Shown one piece after another: positions 33,190 through 43,535 of a DNA stretch of 64,000 nt. The stretch lies in assembly GCA_963576735.1 (NCBI GenBank), contig OY755197.1, forward strand, positions 2,988,501-3,052,500. The letters are read 5' to 3'. The position numbers and the translations under genes were made by a program. How positions within the stretch are numbered: position 1 is the first letter of the stretch; each line of letters begins with the position of its first letter. The notes below the pieces were generated by a model that worked only from the letters and a program-made list of their open reading frames with translations, did not search any database and was not told the origin of the DNA. Origin of the DNA: Bedellia somnulentella (lineage: Eukaryota; Arthropoda; Insecta; Lepidoptera; Bedelliidae).

Positions 33190-33397
33190 ACGCCATTAGT
33201 TCCGGTTGGGATAGGCAGCGACTATCAATCGCCACTTTGTACGATCTTGGCAAACCCTTCTAGCTTCATTTACATCGATCAATCTTTTCATAAGTGCTTT
33301 TTTATTCTTCATACTACGGACGCCCGCCTTTTTAAGCACACTCTTTATTTGATCCAAATGCATCCTTCAAGGTCGTCCTCTTTTAACATTACCATCC
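33190..33397 (-). pseudogene. RTE-like LINE, 3' fragment (orthologue of 1396-1639)
   Basis: The same truncated LINE end as in unit 1, now split from its left flank by a T-SINE. Confidence 0.82.
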
Positions 33398-33406
33398 ACA
33401 ATAGCT

Positions 33407-33670
33407 ATAAACATAACATAACATAAACGTTCACGCCGTTTATCCCCGAAGGGGTTGGCAGAGGTACCAATACTCCTGAACTCACATGGCAAGCGCCATC
33501 TAGTTTCCAGAGAAGGTACCCACGTTTTGCTTAGACAGTGTACTCACGTGATAGGGGGCAGGCCTATCGCCGTTTTGTACGAATACACTGTCACATGACT
33601 AAGTATAACTCAGCCATGTGGGTTTCCTCACGATGTTTTCCCTCACCGTTAGCAACCATGATAAATTAAT
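33407..33670 (-). mobile_element. T-SINE with 9-bp TSD
   Basis: Flanked by ACAATAGCT (33398-33406 and 33671-33679). Unit 1 has the empty site near 1610. 264 bp, 5' truncated. Confidence 0.9.
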
Positions 33671-33728
33671 ACAATAGCTAATACATATAAATCTCTTTTA
33701 CCAATTAACTATCATCATCTATCGTCCG

Positions 33729-33830
33729 TCCTCCATTTGGTAGTAGATAGGGGACAAGATGGTAGAAATATTAAGTATCGTTGGTGATGAGTCTTCAACC
33801 GCATCACCTAAAAACCACTTTAAAAAGCCC
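33729..33830 (-). mobile_element. N-SINE, internal part
   Basis: Orthologue of 2090-2200. Confidence 0.6.
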
Positions 33831-35056
33831 AATCCACTTCATTCAAAAAAACTATTTTCAAAATATAGTCCCTGACCTCATAAATAAGCGCATCGAAAAG
33901 TTTCAACAATAACTTTTTCCTGAACCCTGTAAAATTCAATGAACCAGTGGTCCTATGCCTTGTTATATAAGCTTTACATAAATTCTTCGAAGTATATTAT
34001 TATTTCTTTTAAAGTCTCCATTTGGCGAGGTGCTTTATACTGTAAAATGTTCGTTTTAATGCCTTTATTTTTAGTCTTCCTTTGCTGCCGGCCAAACCTT
34101 CTCTCCACAATATGGGTCATAGCCTATTCTATATATACGTAGATCAGGGTTGCAGAAAGGTTGCCACATCTCCGGCTAATTAGTCGTCGGAGTCCAACAT
34201 TTGTTATAATGAGTGATGATTTGACACCCCTAATCTGACCCGACCCGCTTACAATAGATTTTTGTCGACAAGGGCCGGACTCATAAGTCTTTTTTATTTG
34301 GAGTTTACTATTGAGTTTATTGCGTCAGCAAAATAGTGTTGGCTTAGAAACGCACTTGCCGATTTCTTCCCACTTAATAAATGGAGCATTTTATTTTGAT
34401 AGCAATTTTGGCGTGTTGGTAGTTATTTCACAATATTTTCCTTCCTTTCAACAGTGCGTAAGTAATTTCTAATTCTGAAGCCCCCTTTGGAATTTGTTTA
34501 TTAGTGTTACACTTGTAAATAAACAATTAAGTAATGTTGGTTTCCAGCCCGGCTAGGACGAGCAACCTTTTAAGTAGATACCGCGTGGTGTGAAACATAG
34601 ATCTCTTTCGCACTAACATAGTACAGTATATTTTCATCTCATTCTTACCGACAAAGTAACAATAAAATAACACTCGTGCTTCAGACGATGTTTCTCCCGA
34701 ATTAATACTGTTTGTTTATTTAACTAATAATCCTCGATTTACTTAATCCGTGCCTGCGTCACCCGCGTCACAGTACACAGACATAAAATGATCCATCCTT
34801 ATAAGTAACAGGTGTGAGGGGCTCCTTTTCTAAAGATAATTAATCACTTCATTATGAAACTCGGATAAATTAAGGCACACTTTTCATGTTGACGTAATTT
34901 TAGTACACGCATGAAGAAATATTGCTGTTAAATTGACATTTTAACGTGTATTACATGACTAGGTTTTACTTTCTGTTTACAAATTGAAGGAAATAGGAAA
35001 TATCTATTTATTTAATAGTGAAGCGAAGACTAAATAAATGATATACGTACATATGA
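33831..35056. other. No gene seen; empty site of the provirus
   Basis: CTAATTCTGAAGCCCCCTTT at 34470-34489 is the uninterrupted target of the provirus; the AGCC at 34479-34482 occurs once here. Confidence 0.85.
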
Positions 35057-35283
35057 TTGCCCAGTAGTGCTGGCTTAGAATGTCACCACCCCTTTCTACC
35101 CACGGGGGTGTTGTTAGAGGCGACTAAGAGTAAAGGGTTTTAAAAGTGGTTTTCGGGCGATGTGGTTGGTGTGGTCTTTGTCCCCTATCAACTTCCAAAC
35201 ATGTCTGAGGAGTTTCTAGCTCTGAAGCTCTGGCTACCCACTTTTGGAATTTATGGCTGTGACTATGTGTGTGTATGTATGTA
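35057..35283 (+). mobile_element. N-SINE (orthologue of 14255-14483)
   Basis: Head, body and tail as in unit 1. Confidence 0.85.
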
Positions 35284-36419
35284 GTATCATTAGTTGACTA
35301 ATCGATATTATAATAAAACTATTAACGTGGAATCCCATGCTATATTTATATCCAAGAAGTGTTCATGTCAATTACCCTTTTACACTCTTTTATATGACTA
35401 GTATATAGAAATAAAGTCAATTTTGGAACCACGACTTTTTAGTTTTGAGAAAATATGAGGTTATAAAAGAACATCCCTGCTTTACTTTAGGCTAAAATAT
35501 TTACCCCCAGTCTTCCAAGGTTGTTATCAATATTTCAATTTACCTAAATGCCTTCGCAACACTCCACACAATCACTAATCATATTCACAAAACAGAACAT
35601 TTCCTCTAAGTAAGTCGGCCATATTTGAATTGAACACTACACTGGCGTCACAGGATGCCGCCAACTATGAGATATTGAAACTATTTCTCAACTAATCGAC
35701 CTTACCACTATGTCAATAAAGTTCAAATTCCGGAAGCAAATACCGTAGCAATCATCTAATGCATGTTACATATTTATGATATCGAAGCAAAGAGCGATGA
35801 TTGATGAATCAGTAATGCAAGCAAGTTTTGATCTTAATGTCAATGTAGTTATAAGGATAATAAAGAGTAGTATTGCTTGTGTTGTTTGTTAAGGGTTGCT
35901 GAAATCGTAGTACATTTGTTACTGAAAGGAAAGTCGAATGATATTTCTTTCTCGCATTAGAGAGTATTAACAACTAACTTCACTAGCACTTGCAGATATA
36001 GTAGTAAAAGATTTGTCTTGAGTATGGAAAGTTCTGGTTCGAATCCGGTGTCGGTTTTATTGTTCTAAAACAAACTTTGTGTTTTTTCTTAGGAAAAATC
36101 GGAAAAAAAAATCTTTAGTATAGTTTGATCATGGCTATTTGTATATAATAATAGTGGGTTTTCTTATTGCTGTAATGGAATAATACAATTAATTTTCTAT
36201 GAATATTTCTAACCTTCACTAGTTATCGTTATCTATATCAAGCAAACATTTCGAAAAAGGCGTGCCATCTAACAGACATTAAAAAATGCAGCTAAAAGGC
36301 TAAAATTAAAATTTATAACACTTCACTCTTTGGATTAATTCATAAAAAAGACATCAGTATTCAGAAGCTGTTTTGGCCTGATATAAGACCAACATTTAAC
36401 TTCTTCGTTCCTCTCGTAC
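35284..36419. other. No gene seen
   Basis: Counterpart of 14484-15631. Confidence 0.5.
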
Positions 36420-36612
36420 TACTAAGGCGACTGAGGGTATGGGGCTTTTTAATGTGGTTTTTGGGCGATGCGGTTGGAGACCCATCACCAACGATTCTTT
36501 ATTTCTACCATCTGGTCCCCTATCAACTACCAAATGCGGCTGAGGATTTTTTCATTCTGAAGCTCTGGCTACCGATTCTTGGGATTTATAGCCGTGAGTA
36601 TATGTATCTATG
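36420..36612 (+). mobile_element. N-SINE (orthologue of 15632-15832)
   Basis: Same truncated copy. Confidence 0.85.
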
Positions 36613-36926
36613 TATGCTATATAAACGACTTCAGAATTTATACGTTTTTTTCGCCTGCATACTCCTCCATTTCCCTGATAGTGCGGAAGAAAACAGGAGA
36701 AGAAAAAGTATCTTTTTACTTAATGTAATTGATGCAGAGTATGTGCAGTACGTCTGTTTGTATTGTCGCGGTTCGCGGAATCCGAATAAATGAGCAAGTG
36801 ATAAATAAAACTTAACGCGTCTCAAAATTGCGTTCCGAATGTTTTTAAAGCTATTTTGTTTTGATGCAAGTTGCAGGCCGAACAAGTGTGTCCGGTTTTG
36901 TTGAATGTGTCCGGTTTTGTTCATTT

Positions 36927-37166
36927 GTACATACATATACTCACGGCTATAAATCCCTCAAAAGAGTAGGCAGAGCTTGAGAATAACCAATTCCTTAACC
37001 AACTTTGGAATTTAAGTGAGTATAAGATTATAAACATAAAGGTTGTTGGTAACGGGTCTCCTACCGCATCGCCCAATAATGCCTGCAAAAGCTCCAATAC
37101 CTTTAGTCGTTTCTTACGAACACCCACGGGAAGAAATAGGGTGGTGCTATTATAAGCCGAAACCTC
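36927..37166 (-). mobile_element. N-SINE (orthologue of 16157-16394)
   Basis: Same copy, few differences. Confidence 0.82.
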
Positions 37167-37776
37167 ACAGCTCTCATTTGTGCTTATACATTAATGTTTT
37201 AGTTTGGATGTTCGGCTTACTAATTTTATAGCTCTAGTTCATATTTTTCCCAAGCGGTAACGAAAGATGAGGCTTAATTATTATATTTTTGTTCTAATTG
37301 TCCTTTATTGCCCAATGTTTTCTTCTCTTTAAGTCCCAAGCATCAGGCGAATTATTAACTCTCAAACTCAGTCTCACTATTATTAAATTATATTATTTTT
37401 GTTATAACCGCTGGTATAATGTTATTACTACAAATGATTAATATAGCACTAAAAAGTAATTATTGCATTTAATTTAATGTTTTTTGACATGAATTCCTCA
37501 TGTGGGGATTATTACTCATAACCCCGCCAGTGTCGAAATTTTTCTTTCCTTTAATAACATCTTTTATTTATGAGTAATAATCCCCACATGAGGAATTCAT
37601 GTCAAAAAACATTAAATTATGTGATAGTTAGGCGTTTCCAACATTTGCATTCTATCTGAAAAGGTAGACAAGTGGCCGTCCGAATTAGTTAAAATTCGGA
37701 GGTAGGAAACGCAAACACTACTTGAACGTGTAAAAAAGAAACAAAGGATAGAGAAATTTCGCGCTGGATGCCAACT

Positions 37777-37849
37777 GACACTGTAGCTCAGTTGGCAGAG
37801 CGACGGGGGCGTATACCCGAAGGTCGCGGGTTCGAACCCCGCCAGTGTC
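37777..37849 (+). tRNA. tRNA-like sequence, array copy 1
   Basis: A seven-base acceptor stem (GACACTG with CAGTGTC), a D arm with GCTC/GAGC and AGTTGGCA loop, and a T arm GCGGG-TTCGAAC-CCCGC. The A box (TAGCTCAGTTGG) and B box (GGTTCGAACCC) are perfect. The anticodon arm is irregular: four pairs CGGG/CCCG around an eight-base loop GGCGTATA that contains GTA. Spacing resembles tRNA-Tyr with one extra base. Probably a tRNA-derived module rather than a decoding tRNA. Confidence 0.65.
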
Positions 37850-38095
37850 GAAAAAAATTTTTCTTTCCTTTAATAACATCTTTTATTTATGAGTAATAAT
37901 CCCCACATGAGGAATTCATGTCAAAAAACATTAAATTATGTGATAGTTAGGCGTTTCCAACATTTGCATTCTATCTGAAAAGGTAGACAAGTGGCCGTCC
38001 GAATTAGTTAAAATTCGGAGGTAGGAAACGCAAACACTACTTGAACGTGTAAAAAAGAAACAAAGGATAGAGAAATTTCGCGCTGGATGCCAACT

Positions 38096-38168
38096 GACAC
38101 TGTAGCTCAGTTGGCAGAGCGACGGGGGCGTATACCCGAAGGTCGCGGGTTCGAACCCCGCCAGTGTC
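38096..38168 (+). tRNA. tRNA-like sequence, array copy 2
   Basis: Identical to copy 1, 319 bp downstream. Confidence 0.65.
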
Positions 38169-38414
38169 GAAAAAAATTTTTCTTTCCTTTAATAACATCT
38201 TTTATTTATGAGTAATAATCCCCACATGAGGAATTCATGTCAAAAAACATTAAATTATGTGATAGTTAGGCGTTTCCAACATTTGCATTCTATCTGAAAA
38301 GGTAGACAAGTGGCCGTCCGAATTAGTTAAAATTCGGAGGTAGGAAACGCAAACACTACTTGAACGTGTAAAAAAGAAACAAAGGATAGAGAAATTTCGC
38401 GCTGGATGCCAACT

Positions 38415-38487
38415 GACACTGTAGCTCAGTTGGCAGAGCGACGGGGGCGTATACCCGAAGGTCGCGGGTTCGAACCCCGCCAGTGTC
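38415..38487 (+). tRNA. tRNA-like sequence, array copy 3
   Basis: Identical to copy 1, 319 bp further on. Confidence 0.65.
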
Positions 38488-38729
38488 GAAATTTTTCTTT
38501 CCTTTAATAACATCTTTTATTTATGAGTAATAATCCCCACATGAGGAATTCATGTCAAAAAACATTAAATTATGTGATAGTTAGGCGTTTCCAACATTTG
38601 CATTCTATCTGAAAAGGTAGACAAGTGGCCGTCCGAATTAGTTAAAATTCGGAGGTAGGAAACGCAAACACTACTTGAACGTGTAAAAAAGAAACAAAGG
38701 ATAGAGAAATTTCGCGCTGGATGCCAACT

Positions 38730-38802
38730 GACACTGTAGCTCAGTTGGCAGAGCGACGGGGGCGTATACCCGAAGGTCGCGGGTTCGAACCCCGCCAGTG
38801 TC
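38730..38802 (+). tRNA. tRNA-like sequence, array copy 4
   Basis: Identical, 315 bp further on; the preceding spacer lacks four A residues. Confidence 0.65.
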
Positions 38803-38892
38803 GAAATTTTTCTTTCCTTTAATAACATCTTTTATTTATAATTATTGCATTTGTTTGAGGTCAAATTTCTTTGCCCTATGTCCGTTCATGAT

Positions 38893-39025
38893 ATTTATTA
38901 AACAACAACCTTTATTTGCATGCCTTTTCCTCACTTAACTTCCAAAAGTGGCTGAGGAGGTGGGAGCTTAATATCGATGCTACGTCTTTCTGGAATTTAT
39001 AGCCGTGAGTATATGTATGTATGCT
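38893..39025 (+). mobile_element. N-SINE, 5' truncated
   Basis: ACAACCTTTATTTGCATGCC to GTGAGTATATGTATG. In unit 1 most of it has been deleted (near 16730-16795). Confidence 0.75.
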
Positions 39026-39445
39026 ATTTATTTATTTACACGATTTTTCATAGGAAGGAAAGTGCTAGCCGGAAGGTGCATATCCAAACATAAATCTGAT
39101 AAATAATATTTGTACATCTTTTTACTTAAAAAGAATATGTTATTAACTCTTCTTTTCCGAGCGTACACTATACCTAATCTAATTAAAACTTGTGATGACA
39201 TTCAGATGTGATTTGGCTCTTGAGTAATAAATACGTAAACATCCATCGCAATACATATTTAAGTTAAAATGTATATCGCAATATACTTTGACAATTGTAT
39301 TGTGCAACAAAAGACCTTAGTCATGAATTTTGTTTTAAAATAAATAGAACTTCGCTATTGTATACGTATCTTATATTCGTACTTTGCCTGCAGCATTCTC
39401 GTTTATTTTTTTGCTTCTCTCACCGAGAGTAAATTCAGTTGGCAC

Positions 39446-40889
39446 CTTTGATTATGAACACTATAGATAGAGCGATGTTACGTCATCCATTTTAAAAAGA
39501 GAAGCCCTTATTTAAGTTCTTATATGTTAAAAAGAGACACAAAATCTTTATTGTCATCTCTATCGCGTAACCCGTTTTGTTGATGTCACGCTTTTAAAGC
39601 TTGACAAACAAAGCGTCGACTTGTGAGCGATTTTGGTTTTCTTTTGAATTTGAGAAAGATTTTATTCATTTGTATATTGTTATTGTGATAAAAGAGACTC
39701 CATTAGTCAAACTTATTATTTAGTGAGGTATGGTTGGGTGTAGCGTGCTTGGCTGCGGAAGCCGCAGCGAAAAACACATCGAAGGATTGACTTTCTGAAG
39801 TGAGTGAGTTTTTTAATGTTTTTCTACAGATAAATACATAATAAATACATTGCGCGATCAGAAAAAAAGTGATTCAAATGTTAATTACGTTGAACTAGAT
39901 TACTAGCATTTTCTTTAGTTATTTTGAGCAATTTTTTAATAGCATAACCTAAAAATATGCAGTATCTCAGTGTTCCCATAATTCACGTTTTTCATCCTAC
40001 CCTGTCGTTAGGGTAAAATTTTCAAATTAGTAAACTGATGTTAATGAGTGAGTATATTATGAATTTCGTCGCGCTATAGCGACGCTGAATGATTTCCAAT
40101 TGTTATCTACGGAATTAGTAAGTAATAAATTTGTTATATTTATTTAATTTCTTCGTATTCATTACAGTTTTCCTAAAGACCCGAATCTACGAGAAAAATG
40201 GATTGCGGCCACTGGAAGATGCAATTGGAAATCAACCAAATATAAAATACTTAGATGTACGAATACATCATCTTTTGAAAAATGTGACTGAAATAGACGA
40301 ATGAATTCGAAATTTTCACACGAAACTGATTTTGTTTAAAGGTCAATAGTAAATAATGCAATAAAACTCATGTACAAAATAGTGCTGTCTTTTATTTTTC
40401 AAAATACAAACATAGACCCCACTATACCCATGATGACCCGTATGATATTTACATAACTTGCACTTATGGAACAGCTGTTTTTTTTTGTCCAGTAACAAAG
40501 TTAGTCCCGTACAAAAATTTATTCGTAATCATGGGAAGATTCATCCCTGATAGTTAGTAAAATGCTTTAGATTCCACGGTGTATTAAACATCAGTATAAA
40601 TGGTAAAATTAAACAAAAAAGATTGTATAATACTAGGAGCAAGTATGTATAATTATATGATTGCAGGAAATAATATAGTAAACAGTGAACCTTTACAATA
40701 AATAAAACGACGTAACAATAAATTGACGTAATCAATTTTAAATTAAAAAGTAGCTTTTAGAATGGTGAGTATACTATTTTGGGGTAATTGTTTTCTAGTG
40801 ATCGCAACATTACAGGGAAAAATATTGCTATCTAAAAGAGGTACTCTCCCGTTGCATTATGACTCTGTCTATAGTGTTCATAGTCAAAG
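39446..40889. mobile_element. P-like DNA transposon, internally deleted
   Basis: Terminal inverted repeats of about 27 bp with three mismatches begin CTTTGATTATGAACACTATA on the left; the right end has C instead of T at two of the mismatches. The eight-base target duplication is GTTGGCAC (39438-39445 and 40890-40897), and the empty site is in unit 1 near 17211. THAP-type exons at 39730-39797 and 40168-40291 and the 8-bp duplication together point to the P superfamily. At 1444 bp it lacks a transposase core. Confidence 0.83.
39730..40291 (+). pseudogene. THAP domain of P-like transposase, two exons
   Basis: Exon 1 (39730 to about 39797) reads MVGCSVLGCGSRSEKHIEGL, with the CX4C pair that opens a THAP zinc finger. 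After an intron of roughly 370 bp, an acceptor CATTACAG leads into exon 2 (40168-40291) with FPKDPNLREKWIAATGR, the conserved FP, W and basic positions of THAP. The later C-x2-H of the finger is not intact (the segment reads ILRCTNTSSFEKCD, then stop), so the finger is probably dead. P-element transposases carry this domain at the N-terminus. The exon 1 donor is ambiguous. Confidence 0.75.
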
Positions 40890-41067
40890 GTTGGCACTAA
40901 TATTTAACCCTTTAGTTTACTTTGTAAAACAAACACACTCTCTGTAATGTTGTTTACATACTATAAAGTTTTTATTTCTTTTAACATACAAACGTATATA
41001 AAAATCGGTTTTATTCAAATGATGTTATACTCGAAAAACTCGTTAATTGTAGGTAGGACTCAAATAC

Positions 41068-41240
41068 TCAAACGTTCACACCGCATATCGCCGAAGGGGT
41101 GGCAGAAGTACCTACTTTTACTTCTTAACTTAAGTACCCACGTTTTGCTTAGAGAGTTTACTCACGTGATACGGGGCAGGCCTATCGTAGTTTTGCACCA
41201 ATACACTATACTTTAGAAAAGACTAATTGGTGTAGGCCCG
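41068..41240 (-). mobile_element. T-SINE (orthologue of 17385-17560)
   Basis: Same truncated copy. Confidence 0.8.
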
Positions 41241-41691
41241 GCACGTGATTTAAACCCACTCTTGTCAGCATGATAGGCGTTGTTCTACAAACTGTATTTA
41301 CAACACATGGTTGTTAAGATTCGCGATGTCAAATTGGAGCGAAGTGGTGAATGATTGTCGAGTCCTCACTAGGACAGTTTTATAACACAAGACTGGTCAG
41401 TACCTACGTGCACCTTGAACGATGCTATTTTTCGTTTGTAGGGTTGCTGAGTTGTTGTAGTAATAGTGTTTCTTAAAGACTTACATGGGAATCTTTTAAG
41501 GGTGATCATTTCTCAATAGCAACATCTATCAGAATTTTTCGTGCCAATTTTGGTGGTGATTGGATTGACGGTTTAGGAAGAGTTCTGTGACCAGCCTAAT
41601 ACAAAATGGGGGGTAAATTGAGTTTCACTCCAATCACGAACGTGACATATACCCGGTGCCATATTTATATATGAGCTGTGATGATAATAAT

Positions 41692-42066
41692 AGGCTATTT
41701 GACTGTAATAAAAATATACATTTCTTTTATTTCATTAGTCTTAATATTTCTTTTTTGGAGCAATATGTAATAATGCGAGATAAAAATATTGCATTATTTC
41801 ACCATAATCCGTCTTTTAAAATAAGTATTTTTGATGCAACTGTCACGTGACTAAAAACGACCGTGATTGGCTATTTATATAATGACGTAGATTGCACATA
41901 AACAGACTGTATATCGCTTCGCTCATTGGTGTTTAATGCGGAAGTGACGTCATTTGTGCTACAGCCGCCATATTACTTAAAGTCGCGTTTTCGCGGCACA
42001 TTTGAATATTATTATATAAACAAATTAACATTGTAAGATAGTTTTCAAAACTTAGTCAAATAGCCT
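41692..42066. mobile_element. MITE, 375 bp
   Basis: The inverted termini are AGGCTATTTGACT on the left and the same read inward from the right. Absent from unit 1 near 19085. The flanks share AT or ATT only, so a 2-3 bp target duplication. No coding. Superfamily not assigned. Confidence 0.8.
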
Positions 42067-42284
42067 ATTCGTGGAAAATAATAAAAGTTCAACAGTAAAC
42101 TTTCATTCGTCATGGCAAGTATGATAGTATAATACAGTCACGAACTAGTTGACTACAAGAAACTCCACTTACCTGATAAATAATTTACCATAGAAGATTG
42201 TTTTTTTCCTGTTCATTGAATAACTTCGAAACGTTGGTAAGACATTATTTGTGTTTTCATTTTGTATTGATATTTATGTATTGA

Positions 42285-42371
42285 TACATACGTATACTCA
42301 CGACTATAAAGCCCTAAAAGGGGTAGCTAGAGCTTCGGAATAAGAAATTCCTCGACCACTTTTGGAAGTAT
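42285..42371 (-). mobile_element. N-SINE, 3' part (orthologue of 19297-19390)
   Basis: Same fragment. The empty site of the unit 1 TIR element follows directly at about 42372. Confidence 0.75.
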
Positions 42372-42394
42372 AGTTTATTGATATTGTGATGATG

Positions 42395-42605
42395 TGTTTG
42401 CCGTGTAGTGCCGGCTTAGAATGTCGCTACCCCTTTCTACCCACGGGTGTCGTAAGAGGCGACTAAGGGTATTGGGGCTTTTTATTAGATTTTTGGGCGA
42501 TGCGGTTGGAGACCCATCACCAAAAACCTCTATTTTTACCATCTTTTCCCCACTCAACTTCCAAAAGTGGCTGAGGAATTTATAATTCTATGTATGTATG
42601 TATGT
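42395..42605 (+). mobile_element. N-SINE, unit 2 only
   Basis: GCCGTGTAGTGCCGGCTTAG head to a TATGTATGTATGT tail, partly deleted near the stem-loop. Unit 1 lacks it near 20750. Confidence 0.83.
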
Positions 42606-42724
42606 TGAATTACCAAACATACATACCAAAATGTACAATAAGATGTCAACTTTCAGTGAAATATGGTAAAGAAATAGTGCTCTACATATTCCATTTTGTT
42701 TTTTATTATAATATGCAAACATCA

Positions 42725-42810
42725 AACTCAAACCTTTACGCCGTATGCAAATACTTCTGATCATCACGTGGCATTGCCACCAGCTTGGCTAGAACGAGCG
42801 GTGTTTAAAC
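42725..42810 (-). mobile_element. T-SINE, short fragment
   Basis: Orthologue of 20883-20975. Confidence 0.5.
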
Positions 42811-43391
42811 CAGTTATCGCGTGGGATAAAGCAGCAATCTCTTACGCACTTACTTAGTGTCGTATACTGCCATCTCATTCTAACCGATATCGTGTCGATA
42901 AAATAGCGCTCGTGCTTGCCCTTCCCCTTCTGGTGTTCAGAGTACCTACGTTTTGCTTGGGCAGCTTGCTACAACCCCTGGTTACCTCGTTCAAAAACTA
43001 TATTTATACTTACGTAGTGCTCTTTGAAAACACAAAACCTGTATCTGCCTTAATTGAGATATGAGAACTGCTATTTTAAACACTACACGTCGAACCTAAA
43101 ACAATATGTGCAGAAATAATAGCTTTATTAATTGGACATAACAAGTTTAACAAAGCGCATCGTTCATTACTGCTCTGCAACAAAAGCGATTTACTTTTGG
43201 ACTGTATCCAGAAGCAATGTTCTTTAGACGGGTGTCTTGACCGCAAAGCGTCTTGTTCTGCCATATGTTTCACAATATATTACTTAAATAAAAATATGTT
43301 AAGGCCGTATATTTCTGTAAAGATGGAAGAAGTACTTATTATAATTATACCATAAAGTCAAATTTCTCATCCCTTTCTAACAAAAAACCTA

Positions 43392-43530
43392 TTTTTGGGC
43401 GATGCGGTCGGAGAACCATCACCAACAACTTTTATCTCACCATCTTTTCCCCACTCGACTTTCCAAAAGTGGCTTAGGATTTTTTAATTCCTCAGCTCTG
43501 GCTACCCCTTCTTGGGATTTATAGCCGTGA
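43392..43530 (+). mobile_element. N-SINE, joined tail-to-tail with an RTE-like LINE
   Basis: Ends in TAGCCGTGAG and runs straight into the CATACATA tail of the minus-strand LINE that follows. Confidence 0.8.
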
Positions 43531-43535
43531 GCATA

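Larger units (their letters stand above)
37471..38839 (+). mobile_element. Mobile tandem array of tRNA-like repeats with 13-bp TSD
   Basis: The array is flanked by AATTATTGCATTT (37458-37470 and 38840-38852), which occurs once in unit 1 near 16683. The whole 1369-bp block therefore inserted as a unit. It starts with an inverted 45-bp segment (AATGTTTTTTGACATG to ACTCAT). A partial unit beginning in the tRNA-like T arm follows, then four full units of 319, 319, 315 and about 319 bp, nearly identical. The array ends in AACATCTTTTATTT. Each unit holds one 73-nt tRNA-like sequence. Dispersed copies at 49068-49358 and 53934-54103 share both ends. Confidence 0.88.

Noticed and set aside
37777..37849. 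A functional tRNA-Tyr gene
   Set aside because: The anticodon loop is eight bases with a four-pair stem and there is no intron that restores it. The sequence is part of a mobile repeat.
38250..38828. Two identical 87-codon minus-strand frames (38250-38513 and 38565-38828)
   Set aside because: They are the antisense of the tRNA-like module and its spacer, repeated because the array is repeated. The AGFEPATFG-like peptide is a known product of reading tRNA-like DNA backwards.
37471..38839. CRISPR-like array
   Set aside because: The units are 319 bp, nearly identical along their whole length, with no unique spacers, in an insect genome.
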